From positions 1 through 42,781 of the forward strand of contig PKXK01000184.1 in NCBI GenBank assembly GCA_003132325.1: a stretch of 42,781 nt of DNA, read 5' to 3'. Shown here piece after piece: positions 30,453-39,544 of the stretch. How positions within the stretch are numbered: position 1 is the first letter of the stretch; each line of letters starts with the position of its first letter. A program made the translations under genes and the position numbers. This DNA is from Acidobacteriaceae bacterium. GTDB taxonomy: Bacteria; Acidobacteriota; Terriglobia; Terriglobales; Acidobacteriaceae. The notes beneath the pieces were generated by a model, which did no database searches, was not told the DNA's origin, and was given only the letters and a program-made list of their open reading frames with translations.

Positions 30453-31127
30453 ATGACGGATACAAATCGAGCAACTTCTATCGAGCAATGGACAAGTGTG
30501 CAGGCTTATGTGTTGGCAGTCATCTGCCTGCTGGTGGGAATCGCGGGTGGCTGGTTCATTCGCGGTTCGCAGAGTCCAACGGCGGCGGCAACTGAGACAG
30601 CGAATTCCGCACCGGCCATGGGGAGTGCGAACGCCGGTGCCCAAACTCCAACCCCCGCCGACATGCAAAAAATGGCCGATACGCAAGCCGGACCTTTGAT
30701 CGAGAAGCTGAAGGCCGATCCGAACAACGCCGGACTTCTGGAAAACATCGGCAACATCTATTACGACGCCCAGCAGTACCCCACAGCAATTGATTACTAC
30801 CAACGCGCGCTGAAGGTCGAGCCGACCAACACGGGCGTTCGGACCGACATGGCGACCGCCTACTGGTACACCGGCAACGCGGATACGGCTATCGCCGAAT
30901 TTCAGAAGTCGCTCTCGTATGAACCGAACAAGGCGAACACGCTGTTCAATCTGGGAATCGTGGAATGGCAAGGCAAGATGGACATCGACAAAGCCGTCGC
31001 CACCTGGCAGAAGTTATTGGACACGAATCCAAACTACGAAGCCAAGGACAAGGTACTGGAATTGATGGCCCAGGCGAAAAAGCATTCGGGTGTAAAACCG
31101 GGAACCCCGGCAAAGCCGCTGCCATAG
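30453..31127 (+). CDS. Membrane-anchored TPR protein (copy 2)
   Basis: 224 aa, ATG 30453 after AAGGAG. Same plan as the upstream gene: transmembrane helix (VLAVICLLVGIAGGWFI, about 20-36), RGSQSP motif right after it, Ala/Thr/Pro linker, then TPRs (NNAGLLENIGNIYYDAQQYPTAIDYYQRALKVEPTN; TALAIAEF-like; NTLFNLGIVEWQGKMD). The shared RGSQSP and the GxxEWQGK end of the last repeat show that the two copies come from one gene but have diverged over their linkers. Probably cotranscribed (47-nt gap). Confidence 0.85.
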   Translation: MTDTNRATSIEQWTSVQAYVLAVICLLVGIAGGWFIRGSQSPTAAATETANSAPAMGSANAGAQTPTPADMQKMADTQAGPLIEKLKADPNNAGLLENIGNIYYDAQQYPTAIDYYQRALKVEPTNTGVRTDMATAYWYTGNADTAIAEFQKSLSYEPNKANTLFNLGIVEWQGKMDIDKAVATWQKLLDTNPNYEAKDKVLELMAQAKKHSGVKPGTPAKPLP

Positions 31128-31165
31128 CCTGCTGATCCAGCGATTCAAATCCCAAGGGGGCAGGC

Positions 31166-33484
31166 TTGAGTTCCAGCGCTTTAACAGTGCATCAATCTGT
31201 GCGCGACAACGATCGCCAGTTGGTACCTGGAACTACCAAGCTACTTTTTGCGGCCACATCCTTCTTGAGCGCCTTCCTGCTGTTCCAAGTGCAGTTGATT
31301 GTAAGCAAATACATTCTGCCGTGGTTCGGTGGTTCAGCCGCGGTCTGGACGACCAGCATGCTGGTCTTCCAGATGCTTTTGCTCTGCGGCTATGTTTACT
31401 CACACCTGGTTTCTGCGCGGCTCTCTGCGGTGGCACAAACAAAATTGCACTTGGCGCTGCTGGCTGCAGTCTTCCTGCTGGTACTCACGCTGATGTTTCT
31501 GTGGCCCTCAGCGATTACTCCTGGTACATCATGGAAGCCGGCTGACAGCGGCACTCCCGTACGCGACGTTGCCGTGATTCTCCTGGGGTCAGCCGGTCTA
31601 CCCTTCTTTGTTCTTTCCACTACCGGGCCATTACTGCAACGCTGGTTCGCCCGCCTGGGAGTTGGCACGAAAACCTACAAGCTGTATTCCATTTCAAACC
31701 TCGGGTCGTTGCTTGGACTGTTGAGCTTTCCCTTTCTGCTGGAACCGGCAATCGGAATGAAAACCCAGAGCCTGATATGGTCGCTGTTGTTTTTTGTATT
31801 TGTGGCGGGATGCGGTCTGTGCGCGCGAAAAACGATGCATGCGTGCGACGAAACCAATCGCGTTGACCTCGCGGAAGAGATCGGAAGTGGAATACAAACC
31901 AGCCCGCTCATCTACTCGTTGTGGTTTTTGCTGCCTGCCTGCGCATCTGCGCTGCTGCTGGCCACTACCAACATGCTTTGCCAGGAGGTGACTTCAGTTC
32001 CTCTGCTCTGGGTCCTGCCCCTGTCGATCTACCTGCTCAGTTTCATTTTATGTTTCGATCACCCGCGTTGGTATCAGAGGCCAGTATTCCATCCATTATT
32101 TATCGTCGGCGTGTTCATGACATGCATACCGCCGCTTTATGGGCGGCCGATACTCGCTGCTCTGCCGATCCTCCTCTTTCTGGCCTGCATGATCTGCCAC
32201 GGTGAACTAGTGAGATTAAGGCCCGGGGTGGAGCGGCTGACCGCGTTTTATCTGGCGATTTCGGCGGGCGGGGCAGTGGGCGGCATTTTTGTGGCGATCG
32301 TCGCACCGCACATATTTACGTTTTTTACCGAGTTTCCACTGGCGGTCGGAGCCTCGATGGTGCTTACCATCGTCTGTCTGTATCGCGACCCGACTTCCTG
32401 GATCTACGAACCGAATTCTTGGCTTCCGGCCGGAATTTCCGCCGGAACGATCTTGTTCGCATATGGTGCCGGACGCTGGTGGCCTGAATTATCAAAGATT
32501 CTAGAGGTCATGCGTTTCTATCCAATCGCAGGGCTGATCGTTTTCCTGGTCGTTGTCGGCGCTTTCGCCTTCCGAAGCCGCCGTGACACAACTAAGCGTC
32601 AGTTTCGTTTTGTTCAACTACTTGTCTTTGCGGTTGGAGGCGTCGCGATCCTCGCGCTTGTGCGCAGCACCCAGCCGCTACCGGGACTTTATCTGAGCGC
32701 ACGCAACTTCTACGGCGCCATCCGAGTCTTTGACGTGCCTCACGGAAAGATGCTCATGCACGGGCGAACCGTACATGGCGGGCAATTTGAACCACCCGTC
32801 GATAAAGAGCCCACCACCTACTACGGCCGGCAGAGCGGAATTGGCGTGGTGATGCAGAATCACCCGAAAAGGAATGTCGGAGATGGAAGCCTGCGCGTCG
32901 GGATCGTCGGATTGGGTGCAGGCACGCTGGCCGCCTATGGGCGGCCCGGCGACTATTTCCGCTACTACGAAATCAACCCCGCCGTCATCGATCTATCGTC
33001 CGGGTCGCATCCTGTATTCACCTACATTCAAGACTCGGCTGCTCATGTTGACACGGTATTGGGCGACGCACGGCGGTTGTTGGAACAGGAAACGGTGCGG
33101 GGCGAAAATCGGAAATTTGACGTCCTGGTTGTGGATGCATTTTCCGGTGATGCGATCCCAGTTCACCTGCTGACACGGGAAGCCTTCGAAACCTACTGGC
33201 TGCACGTTGATCCGAATGGAATCATCGCAGTCCATGTCAGTAGCGGGCACGTCAATCTCTTGCCGGTCGTACAAGGGGCGGCGGCGTATTTTCAAGCGGA
33301 TTCGGTAATCCGGTACGAGGACGGCCAAGGGCCATTCCTGAGCAACTGTTGGGTACTGCTTGCCCGAACTCCAGGAGTACTGAGGATGACGGGACTCGAA
33401 TCGAGGCTTCCCCCTGACACCAAGCCGCTTCAGCCGCGCCTCTGGACAGACGATTACAGCGACCTCTTTCGGCTGATCAAGTAA
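31166..33484 (+). CDS. Fused MFS-type membrane protein / spermidine synthase-like protein
   Basis: 772 aa, start TTG 31166 behind AAGGGGGC. Residues about 25-490 hold around ten to twelve transmembrane helices (LLFAATSFLSAFLLFQVQLIVSKYILPWFGG; SLLGLLSFPFLLEP; LIVFLVVVGAFAF), the fused MFS/spermidine synthase signature. The C-terminal cytosolic domain (about 500-770) is a Rossmann methyltransferase fold with VGIVGLGAGTLAAYGRPGDYFRYYEINPAVIDL and FDVLVVDAFSGDAIPVHLL motifs, as in SpeE. The family has no firmly established substrate; polyamine or related aminopropyl transfer at the membrane is inferred. It ends 5 nt before the convergent carrier-protein gene. Confidence 0.9.
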   Translation: MSSSALTVHQSVRDNDRQLVPGTTKLLFAATSFLSAFLLFQVQLIVSKYILPWFGGSAAVWTTSMLVFQMLLLCGYVYSHLVSARLSAVAQTKLHLALLAAVFLLVLTLMFLWPSAITPGTSWKPADSGTPVRDVAVILLGSAGLPFFVLSTTGPLLQRWFARLGVGTKTYKLYSISNLGSLLGLLSFPFLLEPAIGMKTQSLIWSLLFFVFVAGCGLCARKTMHACDETNRVDLAEEIGSGIQTSPLIYSLWFLLPACASALLLATTNMLCQEVTSVPLLWVLPLSIYLLSFILCFDHPRWYQRPVFHPLFIVGVFMTCIPPLYGRPILAALPILLFLACMICHGELVRLRPGVERLTAFYLAISAGGAVGGIFVAIVAPHIFTFFTEFPLAVGASMVLTIVCLYRDPTSWIYEPNSWLPAGISAGTILFAYGAGRWWPELSKILEVMRFYPIAGLIVFLVVVGAFAFRSRRDTTKRQFRFVQLLVFAVGGVAILALVRSTQPLPGLYLSARNFYGAIRVFDVPHGKMLMHGRTVHGGQFEPPVDKEPTTYYGRQSGIGVVMQNHPKRNVGDGSLRVGIVGLGAGTLAAYGRPGDYFRYYEINPAVIDLSSGSHPVFTYIQDSAAHVDTVLGDARRLLEQETVRGENRKFDVLVVDAFSGDAIPVHLLTREAFETYWLHVDPNGIIAVHVSSGHVNLLPVVQGAAAYFQADSVIRYEDGQGPFLSNCWVLLARTPGVLRMTGLESRLPPDTKPLQPRLWTDDYSDLFRLIK

Positions 33485-33489
33485 GCTTT

Positions 33490-33741
33490 CTACTTCCGCG
33501 GCTTTCCCACGCGCTCAGCCGTCGCGAACATGATGGCAACTGTGTTCATGTCCTTCGGCTGAACTTTTCCCGGGGGTATGCGCCGGTGGGTGAGATCTTC
33601 GAGTTTCAGCAACAAATCCACAAGCGCCATCGAGTCGATCAGGCCAGAGGAAACCAGCGGAGTGTTCTCGTCGATAGTCAGTCCCGGTTTTCGGATCATC
33701 CTGACAATGTGTTCAATCATCTGCTGGGCTTCGGCCGTCAT
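33490..33741 (-). CDS. Acyl carrier protein
   Basis: 83 aa, ATG 33741, with AAGGAG 11-16 nt upstream; a longer frame to 33855 overlaps the ligase gene and is not chosen. It has the ACP fold of four helices with the phosphopantetheine attachment motif LIDSMAL (Asp36-Ser37; the usual Gly/Asp-Ser-Leu is Asp-Ser-Met here), preceded by NTPLVSSGL and followed by LLLKLEDLTHRRI. It lies 20 nt downstream of, and on the same strand as, an acyl-AMP ligase gene, so it is the probable acceptor of the activated acyl group. Confidence 0.8.
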   Translation of the reverse strand: MTAEAQQMIEHIVRMIRKPGLTIDENTPLVSSGLIDSMALVDLLLKLEDLTHRRIPPGKVQPKDMNTVAIMFATAERVGKPRK

Positions 33742-33761
33742 GCGAATTTGCGCTCCTTGTG

Positions 33762-35486
33762 CTAAGACTCGACGTTGAGCTCCGGATGTTCCTTCAATAA
33801 CTTCTCCCGCGTAGTAGCGCGCGCGGCTTTGCCGGCTGTGCTCTTCACGATCCATTTCGGTGGTTTCAGGAAAATTGTCCGAACCGCCACTCCAATTCCC
33901 GCCACCACAAGATTGCGAATCTCTCGCTCGATTTCTTCCCGGTTTACCAAAAGTTCCTCCCGTTCCACTTCCGCTACTACGACGATGTCATCCGTCCCGA
34001 GATCGGGATTGTACACGCCCATCGCAACCGCGCGGCCATCATGAATGGCCGGATGGCTGGTGACGATCTCCTCGATGTCTTGCGGATAAAGATTTTCGCC
34101 GCCCACGATGAGCAGATCCTTCTTCCGGCCGATCACATAGAGCTCGTCTTCCAGGACAAAACCAAGATCGCCGGTGTAATACCAGCCATTGACGATCGCC
34201 TTGGCATTGAAATCGGGACGGTTGTAGTAGCCCGTGAACAGGCTGTCGCTCTTGACCAGAATCTCGCCGACGCGTCCATCGTCAAGGACCCTGCCAGAAT
34301 CCGATGCGATCCGCACTTCGTTGCCCGGCAGCGGTCGGCCTGACGACGTGAAAGAAACTGCGCCCGGAGTCCCTGCCGCAACCGGCACGATCTGATGTGC
34401 GCTGCGAAATCTTTGCCCGTCCGCCCAGATGCGGGAGGGACCCGCTGCCCGCGTGATGTCCGATTGGGTTACGGCAAAAACATTCTCCGCCATTGCATAC
34501 GAGGATTGCAGCACCCCGCTCTTCAATCCAATTGCGGAGAATGCACTCTCGAACTCATGCATGCTGCTCGACCGAACTGGCTCCGAGCAGTTGATCAGGG
34601 CGCGAGCCGACGAGAGATCGAACTGCGTCCACCGGCTAGCCGGCGTGCGCCGGGGAACGAACTGAAAGGCGAAGTTCGGCATCCATGCCAAAGTACACTT
34701 GCATTCCGTGATGATCTGCAACATCGTTTCCGGGTGCATCACCCAGTCGAGCGGCGACTGCATTACTACCGGCACGTGGCAAACCATGGGCAGCATGAAG
34801 CAGGCGATCAGTCCCATGTCGTGGTAGAGAGGCAGCCAACTGTAAACGCAATCCGTTGCTCCCTCAATCTTCAGCGCGTGCGCCAGGTGTTCGATCTGGC
34901 GCAGCACGGCGGCGTGGGTCAGGGCCACGCCCTTCTGTAGCCCGGTGGTGCCAGCCGAGTGCTGGATGAACGCTAGGCCATCGGCATGATTCTCCAGGAT
35001 CGGCAGGTCCTCCTCTCCACCTGGGTCCCCTCTGCGGCTGGCACGAAGCAACCTGGCTTCCTCGCTCAGTGCGACGTGACCGAGCATGTCGTCGGGGAAT
35101 TCTTCGTCGATGACCACCGCCTTGGCGTTGAGGTTTGCCGAGACTCCAACCAGTCCCGAGCGGTACTTGGAGGCCTCCACCTTGAAATTAGGATAGGCAA
35201 GAAAGGCAGGCACCGCGCCCAGCATCATCGCCCCAACGAAGGCCGTCATCGCGGAAATGCTCTGAGGCATGATGATGATCACACGATCGGCGTTGTTTAC
35301 ACCATGGTCGCGAAGCAGTTTCGCCTGCCAGCGCGCGCGGCGGCGGAACTCGTCGAAAGTTACGGTCTCGCGCTCATCTTCGTCGATCCAGGCAGTGACA
35401 AACGGGCGATCGCCGGGAGCTGCGTCGAGGGCGTCGATGAGATTGCGAAACCTGCTTACACTGCCGTTCGTCATGCTGCCGCTCAT
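33762..35486 (-). CDS. Fatty acyl-AMP ligase / acyl-CoA synthetase family enzyme
   Basis: 574 aa from ATG 35486 (the frame is open to 35615; ATG 35474 is also possible). It activates carboxylic acids as acyl-AMP and passes them to CoA or an ACP. HSAGTTGLQKGVALTH (about 176-191) is the P-loop-like motif. SWLPLYHDMGLI is typical of fatty acyl-AMP ligases. GWYYTGDLGF and RKKDLLIVGGENLYPQDIEEIV are the adenylation signature motifs, and the catalytic Lys is in VKSTAGKAAR near the C-terminus. A full-length ANL enzyme, with all key motifs present. The nearby ACP and divergent MBOAT gene suggest a lipid or polysaccharide acylation pathway. Confidence 0.88.
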   Translation of the reverse strand: MSGSMTNGSVSRFRNLIDALDAAPGDRPFVTAWIDEDERETVTFDEFRRRARWQAKLLRDHGVNNADRVIIIMPQSISAMTAFVGAMMLGAVPAFLAYPNFKVEASKYRSGLVGVSANLNAKAVVIDEEFPDDMLGHVALSEEARLLRASRRGDPGGEEDLPILENHADGLAFIQHSAGTTGLQKGVALTHAAVLRQIEHLAHALKIEGATDCVYSWLPLYHDMGLIACFMLPMVCHVPVVMQSPLDWVMHPETMLQIITECKCTLAWMPNFAFQFVPRRTPASRWTQFDLSSARALINCSEPVRSSSMHEFESAFSAIGLKSGVLQSSYAMAENVFAVTQSDITRAAGPSRIWADGQRFRSAHQIVPVAAGTPGAVSFTSSGRPLPGNEVRIASDSGRVLDDGRVGEILVKSDSLFTGYYNRPDFNAKAIVNGWYYTGDLGFVLEDELYVIGRKKDLLIVGGENLYPQDIEEIVTSHPAIHDGRAVAMGVYNPDLGTDDIVVVAEVEREELLVNREEIEREIRNLVVAGIGVAVRTIFLKPPKWIVKSTAGKAARATTREKLLKEHPELNVES

Positions 35487-35704
35487 TGTAGCCGGTGACG
35501 ACGACGGAAATCCGCGACCCAGATCACACCGGTGATGTTTGTGGCGATATGCGAGAGAGCATATGCCTGAGGACTTATGCACAACACCACGAATACGCAA
35601 TAATGCCTGGAGCATCCTTCGAGAAAGTGTTGTGAATAGGTTTGGAGAAGGGTGAAGCAGGTCCTTGCAATCTGAAAACGGTTTCGAGAACGAGGGGGGG
35701 ACTG

Positions 35705-37162
35705 TTGTTTCGGGAAATCCTGTACGTTCTGGTATTCCTTCTGTGCGTTGCGATCTGTGCCAAGGTTCGCTCGCAAGCGGTACGGCAACCGGTTCTTCTC
35801 ATCGGCAGCTACGCGCTCTATCTCACCTGGGGAGCCTGGTTCGCGGCTGTTCTTCTCGTTTCCACGGGGATGAACTTCTTGCTGGGGAAATGGCTTCAGC
35901 GCAAGCCCTCCCCACTCGTTCTATCGGCCGGTATTGTATTGAACTTGGCGCTGCTCGGCAGCTTCAAGTACCTCCCGGAAATCGCCGCCGGTATCCCGCT
36001 CACCTCGTTGCAAAGGTTCTCGCATCTTGCCTTGCCCTTAGGGATCTCATTCTGGACGTTCCAAGCCATGAGTTACCTGTTTGACCTTTATCGTGAAGAG
36101 GAACTCGATCCGTCGTTCTTCGAATTTGCGCTCTACATGGCTTTTTTCCCGGTGGTGATTTCGGGACCGATCTGCCGCATGCCAGAAATGCTCCCGCAAT
36201 TTCGCTCCGAGCAAACCACGGCTGCGCACGACCTCGGGAGCGGTTTCTGTCGTATCGCAACCGGTGTGTTCATGATGCAGTTGGCCCGATTGTTGGGGCA
36301 GGGAATTCTTGCGGGCGGCGGGATCGACTCTGGCTTCGATCATGCCACGCAATGGAGTGGTGCGGACGTCTGGTGCCTGGCGTTCGGATATGGGTTGCAG
36401 CTTTTTCTGGATTTCGCCGGCTACTCGCACATCGCAATCGGCGCTGCCAGAACACTCGGATTCACCTTGCCCGAGAACTTCGCTCGCCCCTTTCAATCCA
36501 CCAGCCCGTCAGTTTTTTGGACGCGCTGGCACATGTCTCTATCGTTCTGGATTCGCGACTATGTTTTTCTCGCGCTGGCAGTCGTTCGCCGCGAGATATG
36601 GTGGAGAAATCTCGCTCTAGTGATTTCGATGATCCTGTTCGGATTGTGGCACAAAGCCAGCGTGCTCTTCGTGCTCTGGGGTTGCTATCACGGAGTGCTC
36701 CTCGTTTTGCATCGTCAGGCGCAGCACGCGCAGCGCAAATTCGATTGGACGCCTCCGGCAGCCCTCTGGGCAGCGGTCTCATGGGTGGTGACAATCAGTC
36801 TCATCAGCCTGGGATGGATTTTCTTCCGCGCCAATTCTCTGGTCGAGGCGCGGCAGATGCTGTCGGCGGTGCTGTCACCCGCAAGTTACTCGGCACACTT
36901 TATCAGCGGGAGTCTTTATGTTCTGGTGGTGGCTCTGGCCGCCGGATACGCGATTGTGGTGCTAACGATCGAAACGCTCGATCGGTATTCGGTTGAACGG
37001 GAAGGTGCACCTGTCCGCTCCGATTCAGGGATGATCGCTCTCATCGCTCGCAATCGCTGGTTTTGGATCCCGCCTCTGTACCTGCTGGCTTTACTTCTCG
37101 TCTTGGTGGTTACGCACAGTCGAGGCGCTGACGCCGCTCAGTTCATGTATCGGAAGTTTTGA
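35705..37162 (+). CDS. MBOAT-family membrane O-acyltransferase (AlgI/DltB-like)
   Basis: 485 aa from TTG 35705, preceded by a GGGGGGGA run; the frame is open to 35642. Ten or more transmembrane helices. The MBOAT family signature is complete: SFWTFQAMSYLFDLYR, LFLDFAGYSHIAIGAAR, FWTRWHMSLSFWIRDYVF and GLWHKASVLFVLWGCYHGVLL with the catalytic His. The enzyme transfers acyl groups, delivered from the cytosol, to substrates outside. It is divergent from the acyl-AMP ligase and convergent with the SGNH hydrolase (9 nt apart). An AlgI-like length; the acyl donor and acceptor are unknown. Confidence 0.92.
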   Translation: MFREILYVLVFLLCVAICAKVRSQAVRQPVLLIGSYALYLTWGAWFAAVLLVSTGMNFLLGKWLQRKPSPLVLSAGIVLNLALLGSFKYLPEIAAGIPLTSLQRFSHLALPLGISFWTFQAMSYLFDLYREEELDPSFFEFALYMAFFPVVISGPICRMPEMLPQFRSEQTTAAHDLGSGFCRIATGVFMMQLARLLGQGILAGGGIDSGFDHATQWSGADVWCLAFGYGLQLFLDFAGYSHIAIGAARTLGFTLPENFARPFQSTSPSVFWTRWHMSLSFWIRDYVFLALAVVRREIWWRNLALVISMILFGLWHKASVLFVLWGCYHGVLLVLHRQAQHAQRKFDWTPPAALWAAVSWVVTISLISLGWIFFRANSLVEARQMLSAVLSPASYSAHFISGSLYVLVVALAAGYAIVVLTIETLDRYSVEREGAPVRSDSGMIALIARNRWFWIPPLYLLALLLVLVVTHSRGADAAQFMYRKF

Positions 37163-37171
37163 GAGAAATAA

Positions 37172-38863
37172 CTATTCGAGCGGCGTGCCGTCCGGCGCAA
37201 AAACAGGGAACCCATCCCATGAGCGAGACATGCGCAACTGTTCCGCCGCCGCTGTGCGGTTGTAGTCGAAGAGGAATAGTCCAAAGTTGTAATGCAAAAT
37301 CCGGTCGTCCGGTTTTTTCCGGATCGCCCATTGATACTCAGCCACGGTCTCATCGGGCCTTTCATCGGGAGCGTCCGCCTTGATCGTCAACCGCAAGACC
37401 TGATCCGAGTGATTTAATTGAGTCGTAAAGGGAGGCTTTTGCAATCGCTCCAGCATCTCCCGGGCAATCCGCAGGCGATCGTGACGGGTGAACGCCAACA
37501 GTTGCTCGCATTCGGTTTGAGAAGAAATATGGGAAGAAATATCTCCCTCCTGTAGAGATGGGGCTTGCCCCGTCTCTGCCGGCAGCTTGCTCGCGATCTG
37601 CAAGAACATGGCCCGCGCCAAAAGGTAATTGCCCTCCGGAGTCATGTGCACGTGCTCATACACAAGTTCGCTGCCGACGATCCCGTTCGGACTCTCCTTG
37701 GCGAAAATCTCATCGGCATCCACCAGTTCAACGCCGGGGGACGATGCAGCGACCGAGCGATTGATGTCGTTGATCTTGCTATCCGCCCGAAAGCGAAGCG
37801 TGTCGAGGTCGCGGGAGCGAAGAAAATGTTCCCGGGCCGCGCGGTAATCTCCCAGCATCCACAGGCAGCGGGCAATGCGGAATTCAAGCTCGGCGTACTG
37901 GTCGTCAATCTGCGCCGCGGAGAGATAGGCCTTGAGCGCGTCCGCATAGGACCTAGCGGTTTCCAGATCCGATCCTTGCTGCACCAGCACCGACCATGAA
38001 CGCAAAGCGTTCTGCCCCAAGTCTTCGCGGTGCAAGGATGCAAACGGGGCACAATCCTTCAGATTCGTGGCCACCGTGGCGACAATAACTCTGGCACCTG
38101 AGCCGCGAGCAATGGCAATCGTGTCCCGCAGATTGCTTTCGAAATTTGCATACACGTGCGCCATGAGCGGCGAACGGGCCGGGACTTGCTTGTCAAGAAA
38201 CATCTCCATTCCGCCCCATTCCCGCTTTTGCGTCCCCACCTTGGTAAGAAGCTGGCCGAGCCGAGTCGAGCGCGCGAAGATGATGCTGCGAATGACGGGC
38301 AGGCTCATGGCGGAAGATGTCAGCGCGGTTCCCGGACCGTACGGGCCGACGACTTCATTGTTGCCCGAGTAGATGATGAATAAGTCCGGGCGCTGGTTCG
38401 CCAGCCCCCTCGCGATCGGCAGCAGGACGTGGGAGTTGATGGCGACGCTGCCCGTATTCACGACCTCAAACTTCATGGAAGGGAAGCGTTCCCGGAGCAT
38501 CACCTCCAGGTAGCGGCTGAATCCATAGGCAGGATCGGGATCGCCCATCGCCGCGGATTCTCCGAGCACAAAGATTCTGAAGGTTCCTTGTGGCTTTTGT
38601 GCCGGAATCGCATACGCCTGCGGTGTCTTGATCATGCCCGGAGGAAAAAACGGGGCAGGGAAAAAAAGGTTGTAGCAAGAGGCGGGCTGACTCTGCATGG
38701 TGCACGGAACGGTAAGGTCGGTCGGAAAGCCCACACCAAACAGGCGCAACGCACCTTCCGCGATGCCGAGCAGCAGCACCGGAAGCAACACTGCTGTCGC
38801 CAAGCGCGGCGCCCAGAAGCGCCACCCACGAACTGGGTTTTCTATTGCAGTGGATGTCGCCAT
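37172..38863 (-). CDS. SGNH/GDSL hydrolase-like protein with TPR-like C-terminal region
   Basis: 563 aa from ATG 38863 (GTG 38875 also in frame). One N-terminal transmembrane or signal segment (about 20-45: ATAVLLPVLLLGIAEGALRLF). The hydrolase core has block I VLGESAAMGDP (catalytic Ser about 103), GFSRYLEVML, INSHVLLPIARGL, block III SGNNEVVGPYG (Asn) and block V VYEHVHMTPEGNYLLA (His). The C-terminal 170 residues resemble helical repeats and end in a WDGFPVFAPDGTPL segment. This is like the AlgJ/AlgX/DltD class that acts with MBOAT acyltransferases. Its stop nearly touches that of the MBOAT gene. Confidence 0.85.
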   Translation of the reverse strand: MATSTAIENPVRGWRFWAPRLATAVLLPVLLLGIAEGALRLFGVGFPTDLTVPCTMQSQPASCYNLFFPAPFFPPGMIKTPQAYAIPAQKPQGTFRIFVLGESAAMGDPDPAYGFSRYLEVMLRERFPSMKFEVVNTGSVAINSHVLLPIARGLANQRPDLFIIYSGNNEVVGPYGPGTALTSSAMSLPVIRSIIFARSTRLGQLLTKVGTQKREWGGMEMFLDKQVPARSPLMAHVYANFESNLRDTIAIARGSGARVIVATVATNLKDCAPFASLHREDLGQNALRSWSVLVQQGSDLETARSYADALKAYLSAAQIDDQYAELEFRIARCLWMLGDYRAAREHFLRSRDLDTLRFRADSKINDINRSVAASSPGVELVDADEIFAKESPNGIVGSELVYEHVHMTPEGNYLLARAMFLQIASKLPAETGQAPSLQEGDISSHISSQTECEQLLAFTRHDRLRIAREMLERLQKPPFTTQLNHSDQVLRLTIKADAPDERPDETVAEYQWAIRKKPDDRILHYNFGLFLFDYNRTAAAEQLRMSRSWDGFPVFAPDGTPLE

Positions 38864-39544
38864 CTTTTTCCGCACCGCCGCGTGCTGGCAAAACAGGGCT
38901 GGATCGGATCTGATTCCGTGGGCCTAACCGCGTCTTCAAACCCGTCGTGATCCAGCCCTGCATAGTTCCCCGGGCAAAACGTTAAGCAGCTAGCAGTGGA
39001 TAACGTCCGGCCAAGGAAAGCCGAGATTCACACAGCCATTCCAGCATCCATCGATACACCATAATTCGCCTTGCCATGGAGGTTTTACGCCGTTTGTCTC
39101 CTCGCTCGCGCACAATTGGTTTCGCCCGGTTGGTTATTTGAGAGTAGATATCCGGGCAAACTGAACAAAGCCCCTTCCCCCTCGGAGTGCATCGGAATTG
39201 CCAAAACTGCAACTACCCCTCGGCCTGGCTGCTTGCACCTCTGCTTTCAGCTACTTATGGGGCAGGCTCCCAATAGCTTTCCCGGCTAAAAGCGGTTCGG
39301 AATCGCGTCTTTCTCCGCATCAAGGGCGCGTTTTGCCCCTTCCGCCAACCCGCCGTCGGCGCCAGCCTGATGCCCCAAGTCCTTTTGAATCCTGCATTTA
39401 ATCTGCGGGTGCGGGCTGGCATCGCGATTGCCTTTCCCCTCAAGGAGTCGTGGCGCAGGTCGGAGTAGGCAGGAGTCCCAGCCCGCATATAGTGAATGCC
39501 GTCGTGAGCGCCGCCCCCGTGTAGACGTCAAGGAGCCCCAACGG
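38864..39544. other. 681-nt spacer upstream of the membrane-protein pair
   Basis: No supported gene; open frames here are short and without ribosome sites. One inverted repeat, TGCGGGCTGG (39410-39419) / CCAGCCCGCA (39478-39487), is separated by 58 nt. The last feature is AAGGAG (39530-39535), the ribosome site for the next gene. The divergent SGNH gene and the membrane gene presumably have promoters here, but I see no strong consensus boxes. Confidence 0.5.

Noticed and set aside
39410-39487. Inverted repeat TGCGGGCTGG/CCAGCCCGCA as a terminator or insertion-element end
   Set aside because: The 58-nt loop and lack of a T run or transposase make both unlikely. It is listed only as spacer content.
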